A DNA stretch of 64,000 nucleotides from the NCBI RefSeq assembly GCF_030848805.1, contig NC_092368.1, positions 7,428,238 through 7,492,237 of the forward strand, given 5' to 3'. Source of the DNA: Temnothorax longispinosus (Eukaryota > Arthropoda > Insecta > Hymenoptera > Formicidae). Below are positions 10,336-22,198 of this stretch, piece by piece. Every line of letters starts with the position of its first letter. Within the stretch, counting starts at the first letter, position 1. Position numbers and translations under genes: made by a program. The notes beneath the pieces are model-generated. The model was not told the DNA's origin. It saw only the letters and a list, made by a program, of their open reading frames with translations, and made no database searches.

Positions 10336-12333
10336 TATAGTCCAGTCAATGTAGGAAAACACTTGGAAATTTCTCCTCGAAGAGTAAACTTTTTTGGAAA
10401 GTGTTCTTTTGGGTTTCAGAAAACATGTCCCAAAAGTTTACCAACGTAAACCCTGTGCTAAATGTTTTATTTAACAAAGAAGACCGAAAAAATGGGTTTT
10501 TTGAGTATAACTAAAAAAACATTAATTTTATGAAAAAATAAACCATGCCAATCGAAAGAGGAGAAAATTTTACTAAAGAAACATATCTAAAGGTTTCTTA
10601 ATATTAGTATGTGTAGGAGTAATAATTTTTTAATTAACGCTTCAAAGTGCGTCGATGCCGTCCCGTGTGAAGCCGCCTGCAGAGTACGCGGGCGTGCGCG
10701 CACTTTTTAAAAAGAGTTGTAACTTTTGATTGGATCGATAGAATCAAATTTTACAAAAAGCATTCGAAAGTAGACGTAATTTACTAATTTTCGGTTTAGA
10801 AAAATTGAGAATGCATTTTGAGTATATTTAAATCGAATTTGAAGAGAGGCGATGTGAAATTTTTGACTTATTTTACTAATATCATTGCCATTTATTTAAA
10901 TTTGCAGATTTTTACTTCTAAATTAAAGCATTATATTCTTAAAATATGTGCTGATAACATGCAATAAGTGAAAAAAATTGCAAAAATTTATTTTTTAAAA
11001 GTTGGGACCTCAAAAAGTTGATAGTTTTCTTGAAATTTCGTTATTTCAAAATTGATCAACAAGTTTGACTGCAGATATTACTGGTATTACTGCTTAGGCA
11101 ATAGATATTGAAATTTAATAACAGGGTTTTTTAAAGCTGAAAATATGTACTTTAAGATGATACATGTTTTATTTGAAAAACAAAATATTAAGTAGGTGTA
11201 TTTTTCAAAAAAGTACATAAAAATAAATGTCGAACTAGAAAATATAAAAATTTCTCTATTTTTAAAGTCAAAAAAGTAATAGAAAAAAATTTTTTTTTTG
11301 AGAAAATAACTTATGAGATGTTGTAGCTTGGGTCTTAAACTTTAAGACTGTATATCGAAAATATTTTTTTGAACTTTTATTTTAGTGGCTACACGCAGTT
11401 TAGTAAGAAAAGTCGTATTTACTGTCATTTGTACTGTTGTTCGGGGTAATCTTAGAAACTATTGGACCGATTTTGAAAGTATTTTATATGAAGTAGGGGT
11501 AGAATATTTCCCGAGGAATGCTATAGGGTGTATAGTTTTTCGTTACCGATCTTCTGGAAACCGGTTTTTCTAATTTCTTCAATTTTTTGGGAAATAATTG
11601 ACGGAATCTCAAAGAATTATATATGAAACAGGGATAGAATTTTCCGGGGAGTAATATGAAGTGTATAATTTTTCATTACCGATCTTTTTTGAAACCGGTA
11701 TCCGAAATTTTTCTAACTTTTCGGGAAATAATTGACCGAATCTTAAAGAATTGTATATAAGACAGGGGTAGAATTTCCTGGGGAGTACTATAAACTGTAT
11801 AGGATTTCTCGGCTCGCGCGCGGAGAACCGCAGCGTGCGAGTAAGCGGGTGCTCGCTGCAAACAAATGCTACGCTGTCTCCATCCTTTTTCTAACATTCT
11901 TTTGTTTTAAGAATCGTTCACATATATTTTTGAGGTTTAACAAAAGGAAATCAGTTTGCGAAGCGCCTTCGCCACAGAACAGTCTCCGTAATTGTTGGAA
12001 GTGCTTTTTACCCGCCCTTTTGAGTCGCTATTTTATAATGTTGAAAATTTTACTTTAGATTCGTATTCAGCAACCTTGAAAACACATTACCTATGAATTT
12101 CATGATTATACATTTAACATTTTTTTAATTATAATCACTTTTTCACATTTTCCTTTAAAAAATCGGTTTTTTTCGTTTTTTTTTCAAAAATAGGTAAGAG
12201 CACATGAAATAAATAGATAAACTTTTCCATTTAAAGGTAGAAAAACACTTTCCAAAAGGTTTCAAGTGAATTCATTCTTCGAGAACAAATTTTCAAATAA
12301 CGCATGTTTTTCGCCTACGTTGCCTGGACTATA
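10336..12333. mobile_element. 2.0-kb non-autonomous TIR transposon
   Basis: The left end reads TATAGTCCAGTCAATGTAGG and the right end, reversed, reads TATAGTCCAGGCAACGTAGG. Similarity resumes further in (CTCGAAGA and TTTTGGAAAGTGTT on both sides). The interior lacks a transposase frame, is AT-rich, and contains a three-unit tandem array at 11455-11805. A TA target duplication is possible (TA at both ends) but the superfamily is not resolved. It is inserted in sima intron 1. Confidence 0.7.
11455..11805. repeat. Three imperfect tandem units of about 120 bp
   Basis: Each unit runs: gaccgaatct-like, aaagaattatatat, gaaacaGGGGTAGAA, ttccYGGGGAGTA, gtgtataRttttt, ttaccgatctt, gaaaccggt, ttttctaa and a final gggaaataattga. 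Copies start near 11455, 11595 and 11720; the third is incomplete. Confidence 0.75.
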
Positions 12334-13905
12334 GTAAGAAAATATTATTTGTTGTAAGAAAACTTACTTAAAAGAAATAAAATAAAGTAAGTAAGTGCTT
12401 TCCTTGGCTGTAGAATGATTATTTTTGTGTGCACCACAGTAGTAATACAATTAGTAATAGTAGCAGTAATAGTAATAATATTAGCAGTAGTAGCAGCAGC
12501 AGTAACAGCAGTAGTAGCAGTAGTAGTAGTAGTAGTAGTAGCAGTAGCAGTAGTAATACAAACAAAGAAAACAAGAGATTAAACCTCAACAGAATGGACA
12601 AAGAAAAGTACACGCAAATGACGCACCAACAATACTGTTAATTAATAAATAAGCGCGTTTTTCATCGCGCCTAAATTTCACGGATAAGCGATGACTAATA
12701 CTTCCGGATATGATGTATACAATATGCATACAATACTCCGCGCCGATTTCGGCGGGAGGTACCCCAACATTTACGTATACAAAATACGTTTGCACAGGAA
12801 ACGAATACGGTTTTCTGGGATCTTCCAACAGAGTGACGGGCGAGGTTTTTCCAAACCGCGATTATCTCCTAATCAAATTCAATGACACGGCGTATACTTT
12901 CGCCTATATTCAAGAAATCGTATATTCTTAGGTCACTAGAAAGCAATATATTATGGAGTTTTCTTTCTCATGGAAATTTGCAATTCTCTATCTTATCGCT
13001 ATCCACGATTGACGCGAAAATCGTGAAGAATCATATAATTTCTAATATTAAGCGCTCAAATATAATGAATACTGCTAATCTGTTAGTTCTCTCGAGGATT
13101 CACCGAGATACCTAGAGATTAAATCTAGCCTTCGTTTTGTTGTTCAACCGCCCATGCGTTTAAAGCTACCAAGGCAGGATGCGATGTACAACAATTCGGG
13201 AAGAAAACTTTCCAGGTCGCTATCCGTTCATGCGTGCACGCCGCGTAATCGTCGCGATGTATACAGAGTGTTCCACTTCTGCCACATCATCTTTTAACAG
13301 CCGGAGTCCTTGACTAGCTTGAAGTCGGGTTAGCGCAAATGTCAAGGAAAATCAGCGTCTGCCGCAACTTTCCAAAGAAAAACTTGTCATTATACAAAAA
13401 TTAACATTTCGAGGAAATAAACATCCCAGTTAGAATTAAGGACGATATAACGTTCAACTGATGACAATATTGTGCGAGAATTCTTTATTTTTCTTCGTTA
13501 ATTACTCGAACTCGAAAACCTACTTCGACGTTTCCGTGGATAAAAAGTCGACTCTGAGAGCATTTGTTTTTGACAAATAAGGCCGAAGTGAAACACTCTG
13601 TAGACCATGCATACATGATTGAAGTGGAGAGAACTCCCCTCACTAGTCGCTTATACAGAGAAATAACTGTCACAGCAGACACTTTAATTGACATATTAAT
13701 CTCTACTTCCTCTGACTACCCCCTCGCTAACCTCTATCGATCACTTGGCCAGACATACGGTTTTTGCTACGTATAAATACCCTTTGCTTAAATACGTTAC
13801 ATTGTGACTAGATTAATCGAAAATGCGTTACATCGCAAATTACACATCCTTATTTCCAATATTAAACTTTCTGTTAATTCGAGTAACGTCGTTATTTTGC
13901 TGTTT
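12334..13905. other. sima intron 1, segment with no recognised gene
   Basis: Apart from the AGC/AGT microsatellite at 12429-12560, nothing supports a gene here. Short ORFs at 12586-13115 and 13485-13776 show no familiar motif and no coherent splice signals. Confidence 0.6.
12429..12560. repeat. (AGC/AGT/AAT)n trinucleotide microsatellite
   Basis: About 130 bp of agtaat, agcagt and agtagt trinucleotides. It creates apparent poly-Ser and poly-Leu ORFs on the two strands, which are not taken as genes. Confidence 0.95.
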
Positions 13906-14137
13906 TATATAGAATAAATCACTAAAGATGTTACAGGCTAATATTTCTATAACTAAACGGGATATAAAATTCTTATTTTCTCGCGACTGTTTGATATCTA
14001 AACGGAAGAAAAAAATTAACTTTATCACACAATGTCCGCTTCGATACCAAACAATCGCTAAAAAATAAGAATTTCATATTTCGTTCAATTTCAGAAATAT
14101 TATCCTGTAACACCTTTAGTGATTCACCCTATATAAG
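13906..14137. mobile_element. Palindromic MITE-like element (about 230 bp)
   Basis: The left arm carries aatcactaaagatgttacag and the right arm, reversed, carries aatcactaaaggtgttacag. Both continue through taatatttct into attcttattttt. No coding capacity. Confidence 0.75.
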
Positions 14138-14481
14138 CTGCAATTAATTTCAATAAAAAATATATTTTATTGTCTAAAAAATAAATCTTTTCTTGGCGAA
14201 TTGTTTACATTATTTACAATAGTATAATTATATTTCTCTTACAGACTTCAAAGGAAATACCTCTCGATTAATTAATAGATAAATGATATAAAATTTAATA
14301 ACATTAAAAGATTGGGTTACCCATTATTGCTGGAATTTCAATAATCTTGTTATTTCTTCTCCAATAACTCGTAAATAGATTTTAATGCTCGCAAAAGTTA
14401 AATTCAAGTTCTACAAAATAATATTTTTACCCTAATTTACACCCTGTGAAAAATTCTTCAAATTTTTTACTCGATGTAAGT

Positions 14482-14822
14482 ACACAGAGAGAATTTTCTC
14501 TTAAAATTTACCCTGAAATCATGGTAGTTGTGGGACAACATGTATCACCAAGAATTTTATGCTGCGAGCTATTCTGATTAATATCCACCATAATAAAAAA
14601 TATTAATATCTCTTACATTAAAATATAAAATATGTTTGATTAATTTTACTAAAATGTATCTAAGAAATTTCAACAATTTTTCGAAAATTACCAATCTGCT
14701 TGGTAATTTTTATCACGTTTGTAAAATGTCTTTTGTATATTTCAAAAATTCCTTGGTTGCCAAGTTGTCCCAAGTTTGTAGTGAACTTAACGGTAAAATA
14801 TAACAAAAAATTCTCTTCGTGT
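14482..14822 (+). mobile_element. MITE copy B (341-bp family)
   Basis: Same element as 9046-9387 but inverted. It starts acacagagagaattttctc and ends aaattctcttcgtgt. The two copies form a 340-bp inverted repeat 5.1 kb apart within the same sima intron. Confidence 0.8.
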
Positions 14823-15360
14823 ATCACGAAATATTCGCATATACTTTACGCGCGAGAGCAAGACCAACATGTCGACTGAAGATTTTTTGGACTGTAAACC
14901 AAGTATCTAGAATCTAAAAGAGAAAACTTGTTTGTATCAAAAAAGTGTTGCGATAACGAAGAATCAAACTTATTTTTGTCCTATTTACAAGCAAGCTACG
15001 TGATGGATAGTCCGTATAAAAGGGATGAATAATAATCGTCGTGTCGCGCTATCGTTCTACTTTTGTATTCAGTATAGTGATAACCCTACATAAGTGAAAT
15101 ATCTTCCACCGCTCGCAAACGCTATCGTGCGTGCGTGATACGTGCCGAACGTTGTTTTCGTCGATCTCGCCTCGTTACGGTCTACCGATGACTATCACAT
15201 GACCCCACTGACGCTAATGGTTTCCTTGTAGTTTCGCAGTTTCCGAGCAGGTTATTTTAGCGCGTGTCACGCGAGACCCTCCCGGTCTAAAGGAGAAGGG
15301 AAATCCTCGCGGCTGAAAAAAGCTCTCCCTATAGATCGCTTCTCTCGAAAAATATCTCCT

Positions 15361-15471
15361 TAATGTCCATTTCTATATCAATGTATATTTTTCTAGTTGT
15401 AAGAATTAGAAAAAGATAAAGAGTAAGTTAAACCGAGATTAAAGTTAATCATAGATAGAAATGGACATAAG
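15361..15471. repeat. Short inverted repeat
   Basis: Taatgtccatttctat at the left is matched by atagaaatggacata at the right, about 80 bp apart. It could be a small MITE remnant. Confidence 0.45.
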
Positions 15472-15984
15472 TCACACAACGGGAACTCCTTTGTTTATAT
15501 TCATCGTTTTAAAAGTAAAACCATGATGGAGATGTGGAGATCAATATCACCTGATCTCGTACTCTAGAGGAACGTCGCCAGTTTAAATTAGTCCGAAATC
15601 AATGTCTCGAAATATAACGCGAGACGATTGATTCAAATGTCCCGAATTATAATTGACGCACGATAAGACGCGCCAAGCATGAAAAAAATAGACAAAACAT
15701 CGATTGCGATCAGTGTTAGAGTCTGGACTTTGAACGGCTGATTACCGACAAAATACAATCCTAGAAAATTTTCCGTTCTACACTCTTACGAAATAGATCG
15801 GAGTGGACAGAAACATCGCCTAATTCGCCGGAATTACCGTTGTCATGGACGCCGCTATCCGCACGATAAAGAATCGCTTTGTCTCGCGTGAACGAGCAAA
15901 TATTTAAGAAGGATTTTTTATAGCTATAATATTAATAATAATTAAAAATAATAAGTCAACCGCTCAATCTAAAAAAAACTTAAG

Positions 15985-16175
15985 AGAAACGGTAAACAAC
16001 CAATAACGAGCATAAAAAGATGTTAGATAAAGAAAAAAATTTAGATTTATTCTGTTATTCACAACAATATAAAGCGTATTTCGATTTAGACACTAACAAA
16101 AAATTAAGATGACTAAGCTTTATGCTAACATCTTTTTATGCTAACGTTCATCACTTTCTTGTTGTTTGTTCTAAT
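15985..16175. repeat. Inverted repeat, probable decayed MITE
   Basis: Gagcataaaaagatgttag near 16009 is mirrored by ctaacatctttttatgcta at about 16126. Flanking bases such as aacaacca/ttgttgtt also pair loosely. Confidence 0.45.
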
Positions 16176-16252
16176 TATTAAAATTCAACATATGAGATTT
16201 TCATATGCTTTGTGTATGCAATGCATGGAAAAAGTGCATAGAGAAAAACGAG

Positions 16253-19200
16253 GAGAAAAAGAATATTCTTGATTTAAAAATATCTTTAGTTTCAACGTGG
16301 AAATATTGAAATGAGATTATATTGCGTTAAACTTGCTTGAAGAAAACTTGCTTGAATGAAGTAATTATATACATGTACAGTGCAACCAAGAAAAAAATGT
16401 TGGAATAAAAAGTTGAAATTCTTGTGTGTGTGTGAAGCTAGCGTCTCATTTTGCGGAAACTCACAAATTATTGAGAGTTCTGACTTCCTTTTCAATAGTT
16501 CTAGAGTTCCTGCTAGTTTAAACAAATAGTTCTGGCTTTTAAAGCCAAAAAACGCGTCAGTACAAACTGAGACGCTAGGTTCACGCAGCGTCTCACTTTG
16601 TCCTACACAAGTTCCACTACTGTATCTCATCAGATTTTGCGAGATCTAATAGTTCTATAACAGTTCTATAAAGAGTTCTGCCATATAAAAGCAAAAAAAT
16701 TAATTATAAAGTACTAAAAAAAATTACAATGTAACGAGTATACCGAGTTGAGACGCCAGTTGAAATCTCGGAGTTCCGATTTATGTAAAATATTTTTCGA
16801 GTAGTTCTGAGCATATTGAAGCATTTCTTAAAGAGTTCCGAGCGTTAGAATATTTGTGTTATATTTTAAAAAATTAATATTAACCGAAAAGTAATCATGA
16901 CGGAAAACGATGAAACGCTAAGCGAAATCTCGGAGTTCCGGTTTATATAAAATATTTTTCGAGTAATTCTGAACATATAGAAGCATTTTCCAAAGAGTTC
17001 CGGGCATTGGCATTGTTGTATAATTTGTAAATAAATTAATAACACTCGAAAGTCAGGAATTTATCGAAAATAGGTGAGACGCTGGCCGTATTTCGACAGT
17101 TCTGCGAGTTTTATTATAATTTTCGTACAGTTCTGAACGTGTTCTAACGTTTTCTAAAGAGTTCTGGCGATAAACATTATTTAATCATTTTTTTAATAAT
17201 TTTTATCGCCCGAGAAAGACGCATTTACGGGTATATGAGTGAGACGCTGTAGGAAATCTCGGAGTTCTGGCTTATATAAAATATTTTTTGTATAGTTTTG
17301 AACATATAAAAGCAATTTCTAAAGAGTTCCGGGCATTGGCATTGTTGTATAATTTGTAAATAAATTAATAACACTCGAAAGTCAGAAATTCATCGAAAAT
17401 AGGTGAGACGCTGGCCGTATTTCGACAGTTCTGCGAGTTTTATTATAATTTTCGTACAGTTCTGAACGTGTTCTAACGTTTTCTAAAGAGTTCTGGCGAT
17501 AAACATTATTTAATCATTTTTTAAATAATTTTTATCGCCCGAGAAAGACGCATTTACGGGTATATGAGTGAGACGCTGTAGGAAATCTCGGAGTTCTGGC
17601 TTATATAAATATTTTCGTATAGTTCTGAACATATAAAAGCAATTTCTAAAGAGTTCCGGGCGTTGGCAATGTTGTAAAATTTTTAAATAAATTAATAACG
17701 CTCGAAAGTCTGGAATTTATCGAAAATAGGTGAGACGCTGGCCGTATTTCGACAGTTCTGCGAGTTTTATTATAATTTTCGTACAGTTCTGAACGTGTTC
17801 TAACGTTTTCTAAAGAGTTCTGGCGATAAACATTATTTAATCATTTTTTAAATAATTTTTATCGCCCGAGAAAGACGCATTTACGTGTATATGGGTGAGA
17901 CGCTGTAGGAAATCTCGGAGTTCTGGCTTATATAAAATATTTTCGTATAGTTCTGAACATATAAAAGCAATTTCTAAAGAGTTCCGGGCGTTGGCAATGT
18001 TGTAAAATTTTTAAATAAATTAATAACGCTCGAAAGTCAGGAATTTATCGAAAATAGGTGAGACGCTGGTCGTATTTCGACAGTTCTGCGAGTTTTATTA
18101 TAATTTTCGTACAGTTCTGAACGTGTTCTAACGTTTTCTAAAGAGTTCTGGCGATAAACATTATTTAATCATTCTATATGTTCAGAACTATACGAAAAAT
18201 ATTTTATATAAGCCAGAACTCCGAGATTTCCTACAGCGTCTCACCCATATACACGTAAATGCGTCTTTCTCGGGCGATAAAAATTATTAAAAAAATGATT
18301 AAATAATGTTTATCGCCAGAACTCTTTAGAAAACGTTAGAACACGTTCAGAACTGTACGAAAATTATAATAAAACTCGCAGAACTGTCGAAATACGGCCA
18401 GCGTCTCACCTATTTTCGATAAATTCCTGACTTTCGAGCGTTATTAATTTATTTAAAAATTTTACAACATTGCCAACGCCCGGAACTCTTTAGAAATTGC
18501 TTTTATATGTTCAGAACTATACGAAAAATATTTTATATAAGCCAGAACTCCGAGATTTCCTACAGCGTCTCACCCATATACCCGTAAATGCATCTTTCTC
18601 GAGCGATAAAAATTATTAAAAAAATGATTATCGCCAGAAATAATGTTTATCGCCAGAACTCTTTTGAAAACGTTAGAACACGTTCAGAACTGTACGAAAA
18701 TTATAATAAAACTCGCAGAACTGTCGAAATACGGCCAGCGTCTCACCTATTTTCGATAAATTCCTGACTTTCGAGTGTTATTAATTTATTTACAAATTAT
18801 ACAACAATGCCAATGCCCGGAACTCTTTGGAAAATGCTTCTATATGTTCAGAATTACTCGAAAAATATTTTATATAAACCGGAACTCCGAGATTTCGCTT
18901 AGCGTTTCATCGTTTTCCGTCATGATTACTTTTCGGTTAATATTAATTTTTTAAAATATAACACAAATATTCTAACGCTCGGAACTCTTTAAGAAATGCT
19001 TCAATATGCTCAGAACTACTCGAAAAATATTTTACATAAATCGGAACTCCGAGATTTCAACTGGCGTCTCAACTCGGTATACTCGTTACATTGTAATTTT
19101 TTTTAGTACTTTATAATTAATTTTTTTGCTTTTATATGGCAGAACTCTTTATAGAACTGTTATAGAACTATAGATCTCGCAAAATCTGATGAGATACAGT

Positions 19201-19611
19201 AGTGGAACTTGTGTAGGACAAAGTGAGACGCTGCGTGAACCTAGCGTCTCAGTTTGTACTGACGCGTTTTTTGGCTTTAAAAGCCAGAACTATTTGTTTA
19301 AACTAGCAGGAACTCTAGAACTATTGAAAAGGAAGTCAGAACTCTCAATAATTTGTGAGTTTCCGCAAAATGAGACGCTAGCTTCACACACACGAAATTC
19401 TTATAAGAAGATTATAGTGATCTTGCTTATATATGAAACAATCTATAAGAATTTCAACTTTTTATTTCAACATTTTTTTTCTCGGTTGCACTATATAATG
19501 ACTCTATTCAAACAAGTTTTCTTCAAGCAAGTTTAACACAATATAATCTTATTTCAAAATTTCCACGTTGAAACTAAAGATATTTTCAAATCAAGAACAT
19601 TCTTTTTTTCT
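16253..19611. mobile_element. Giant foldback transposon (3.36 kb palindrome)
   Basis: The outer ends agaaaaagaat...cttgattt and the reversed aatcaagaacattcttttt mark a palindrome whose arms meet near 18175. The left arm is about 1.92 kb and the right about 1.43 kb; the size difference comes from different numbers of a 328-bp tandem unit. The outer 350 bp of each arm encode the same meaningless peptide in mirrored frames, which shows how similar the arms remain. Only the right arm has an extra ~55-bp piece at about 19396-19452, itself bounded by aattcttataag/ctataagaatt. Long TIRs containing tandem repeats with little unique centre resemble Foldback/Galileo-type elements; superfamily is an inference. 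It lies in sima intron 1. Confidence 0.85.
17072..18180. repeat. 328-bp tandem repeat in the left arm of the giant foldback
   Basis: Aggtgagacgctggccgtat recurs at 17072, 17401 and 17728, and with one change (ggtcgtat) at 18056, giving periods of 329, 327 and 328 bp. Each unit holds two gagacgct boxes and several agttctg/agttccg boxes. The right arm (18180-18800) holds about two inverted units. Confidence 0.9.
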
Positions 19612-20635
19612 GTATGTAATTTTTGATAGCGATTATCTCGTGTTCGGGACGGTCAATTAAATACTTTTAAACTGTACAAACGTGTAGATACCACATTTAT
19701 TAACGTATAGTAAAATTTTCAAATTTTTCTTGTTTATTGCGATTCGCGAAACAACTATTATACCTTAAATTAATAATATTAATAACGCGCGACTGACTTC
19801 ATTTCGCGGTGTACACCGACCTATGTAGCTATTTTTTCGAAATTCTACAGGCCAAAAGAATATATAAACGTCTTTTATCAATCTGTTGAAAAAACAATTG
19901 ATTCAAATCCTAGTGCATAGCTGAAAATTTGAAACAATATTTCAGCTGTAGGACTTCGATCCCGAAATACATACTATAGATTCATATACCTTTTTTAAAA
20001 AAATAATGATCCTCGCTCGCTACGATTTTACATTACATTAAACTGGTTAACGAACTCGGTAGATTCTGATTAATCGAGGAATATGACTAGAAGTTTTTAT
20101 CTATCTACTTAAACAATTGATCGGAATCAATTATAATAGCGACATACTGCTCCGCTGTTTGCTCTCTGATAAAGATTGAGTACGTTCGACTGGCTGGTGA
20201 CGTAAAATGGATAAAATTTTCGCAGTTAGCGTGTGAATGTACAATAGAATAAATTCGGGATATATTCCTGGATAACCGACGCTTCTAACATTTTACGTAA
20301 TCGCGCGCAGCGAAACATTGGAATATTAACAGTTGAGGTCGCGGACGCGATTGTATAATAAAACGCCTTGCCATCGCGCGCGTGCACGCGAGTCGAGAAA
20401 AAGAGAAATCGAACCTCGGGCTATTTCTAAAAAAGATTGTCACTGTTGACGATATTCTTAAATGTTTGAAAAGCGTCGGTCCAAATTGCGTGCATATTTA
20501 ATGGCTTGTTGCGCCACGAGATAAAAAAATCACTCGTATACCAGCATGCCGCTAGAAAGTCAAGCAAGAGAGAAAGAGAGAAGAAAAGAGAGACAAAAAT
20601 CCTTTTGAGGACACCAAACAGAGAAATATAGAAAT
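19612..20635. other. sima intron 1, segment without recognised features
   Basis: AT-rich up to about 20150, then a patch with several CG-rich 10-20-mers (20280-20400, gcgcgcgtgcacgcgag). No exon-like ORF with splice signals was seen. Confidence 0.5.
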
Positions 20636-21182
20636 ATACAAGGTGTTTTCTAAGTAAGTACATAAAATTGAAGGGATTATTCCTGCCTTATTTTAGGAAG
20701 AAAAAGGCACTTCTATTAACATAATGCCCTGCTTTATTTTCGAAATACACGGTGTCAAAGATGCACGCCCCTAGTGGATCTAAAAATGTTTTATTGGTAC
20801 TGGAAAATGGTTCTTAATAGTTTAATACTACATATATACACATAAATTTGAATAAAATACCTTTAAACGTTTTCCGATAATTTTCGAAAATTTTATTTGT
20901 TTTCATAACTTTGACACCCTGTATTTTGAAAACGAAGCAGTTTAGGGCATATGTTTATATATATAGGCCGATATTCATAGTCGGATCTTATTTCAAGACC
21001 GTCTTAAGTAATGTCTTAAGATGCTAATACGGCTCTGTGATTGGTTCATAAAATCTTAAGATACTTAAGACGGTCTTAAATATAAGATCTGACTATGAAT
21101 ACCGGCCATAGGACCTTTTCTTCCTAAAATAAGCTACGAAATATCCTTTTCAATTTTTTGTACTTAGGAAACACCCTGTATA
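20636..21182. mobile_element. Foldback element with terminal ACAGGGTGTTT, interrupted by a nested MITE
   Basis: Left end tacaaggtgttttctaagta and right end tacttaggaaacaccctgta are inverted. Arm blocks cttattttaggaagaaaa, atgccct and acggtgtcaaag recur in reverse as ctttgacaccctgt, agggcat and ttcttcctaaaataag. The right arm is split by a separate palindrome at 20966-21107. Confidence 0.75.
20966..21107. mobile_element. 142-bp palindromic MITE (GGCCGATATTCATAGTC ends)
   Basis: Left arm ggccgatattcatagtcgga, with agaccgtcttaag inside, is mirrored by cttaagacggtctt and actatgaataccggcc. A short loop contains cggctctgtgattggttcat. It sits within the right arm of the foldback at 20636-21182, so it inserted later. 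Confidence 0.85.
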
Positions 21183-21582
21183 CACAATCATTTCTCGAAT
21201 TGGACTCGCAGTCGTACAGAAATAAATCCCAGGCGCCATTTTCGGATGAAAATCTCGAGTTAATGGACAAAGTCATGCGCGGATAAAATATAGCGGAAAG
21301 TAAACCAACTGTAATGACATATAAATAAGCCGGGTACAGTGAGTAAAAAAACCACGTCAATTTCAATAAAGTAAGCCGCTCGTCGTAAGTCGTAAATAAG
21401 TCATAATGATGCGAAGGGAGAGCGAAACTGGAGCAACTGTGCGGCACGTCGTAAATAACTTAAAGACCGATCAAAAATAAGACAGATCGGACGATAAAAA
21501 AAGGAAGGCCAAGCGTCGGGGCATCTCATTGACACTTGTTTAGAATTTCGTTTGATTTAAGAGACTTTAAGAGCAGAAGAAA

Positions 21583-21686
<104 letters not shown>

Positions 21687-22070
21687 AAATGAGAACACGA
21701 CAGGTCCAATAAAGAATCCGTGAGAGCGACGGAGACGAACGACGGGGATCACGTGGCGTTAGAGAGAGACAGCGATAGGGCGCCGCCGAGAAGTGCGAGC
21801 GAGATAAAGCGTTGTAATCGGAGAAAGAGACAGAGCGATGATTCACACATCGAAGAAGCGAGACGATTGCATCAAACACGCATCTCACACACACACACGA
21901 ACGCTTTCCTCTCACTCTTTCTTTATTCCCTCAAAACCTGTCGAATTCACGAATTACAAGCGGTATTATCGTGTCCGGCGTCCGTCAATGACACGACAGC
22001 CGCGAGCGAGAATTCGCGTCACCCTGGATCCATACGGCTGTTCCGAAAATAAAGACGCGCGACTTTCACG

Positions 22071-22072
<2 letters not shown>

Positions 22073-22105
<33 letters not shown>
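22073..22105. repeat. (TC)n microsatellite
   Basis: Short TC run between the GA microsatellite and sima exon 1. A (CG)7-8 run lies just beyond it at about 22127-22142. Confidence 0.95.
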
Positions 22106-22106
<1 letters not shown>

Positions 22107-22154
22107 CTATCTCTACATCTGATTCTTTCGCGCGCGCGCGCGCAAGCGACTCAC

Positions 22155-22198
22155 CTCCTTTTCTCCTTGTGCTTCTTCTCCTTTTTATGGGTGTCCAT
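22155..22198 (-). CDS. sima: HIF-1-alpha (Similar) exon 1: start codon and basic N-terminus
   Basis: Too short to stand out as an ORF, this exon was found from its splice phase. ATG at 22198 opens MDTHKKEKKHKEKR plus two bases (AG), then the donor AG/gtgagt at 22155/22154. Joined to the bHLH exon at 3711, the split codon becomes Arg and the protein reads KEKRRSNEKRKERSRD. From memory, Drosophila Sima has a similar KEKRRNNEKRKEKSRD run before its basic region, so this is the conserved N-terminus of the standard isoform. The intron between would be about 18.4 kb. The start is the first ATG upstream of the donor in this frame, in a CpG-rich promoter-like zone. Confidence 0.82.

Noticed and set aside
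12419..12641. Poly-Leu and poly-Ser ORFs
   Set aside because: Both come from one AGC/AGT microsatellite read on two strands.
16292..16630. 112-codon minus-strand ORF and its near twin at 19189-19536 on the plus strand
   Set aside because: The two are mirror images because they lie in the arms of the giant palindrome. The peptide is not recognisable and the right copy diverges at an insertion, so this is repeat sequence, not a duplicated gene.
17072..18180. Regular direct repeats suggesting a CRISPR-like array
   Set aside because: The unit is 328 bp with no unique spacers, and the setting is an insect intron.
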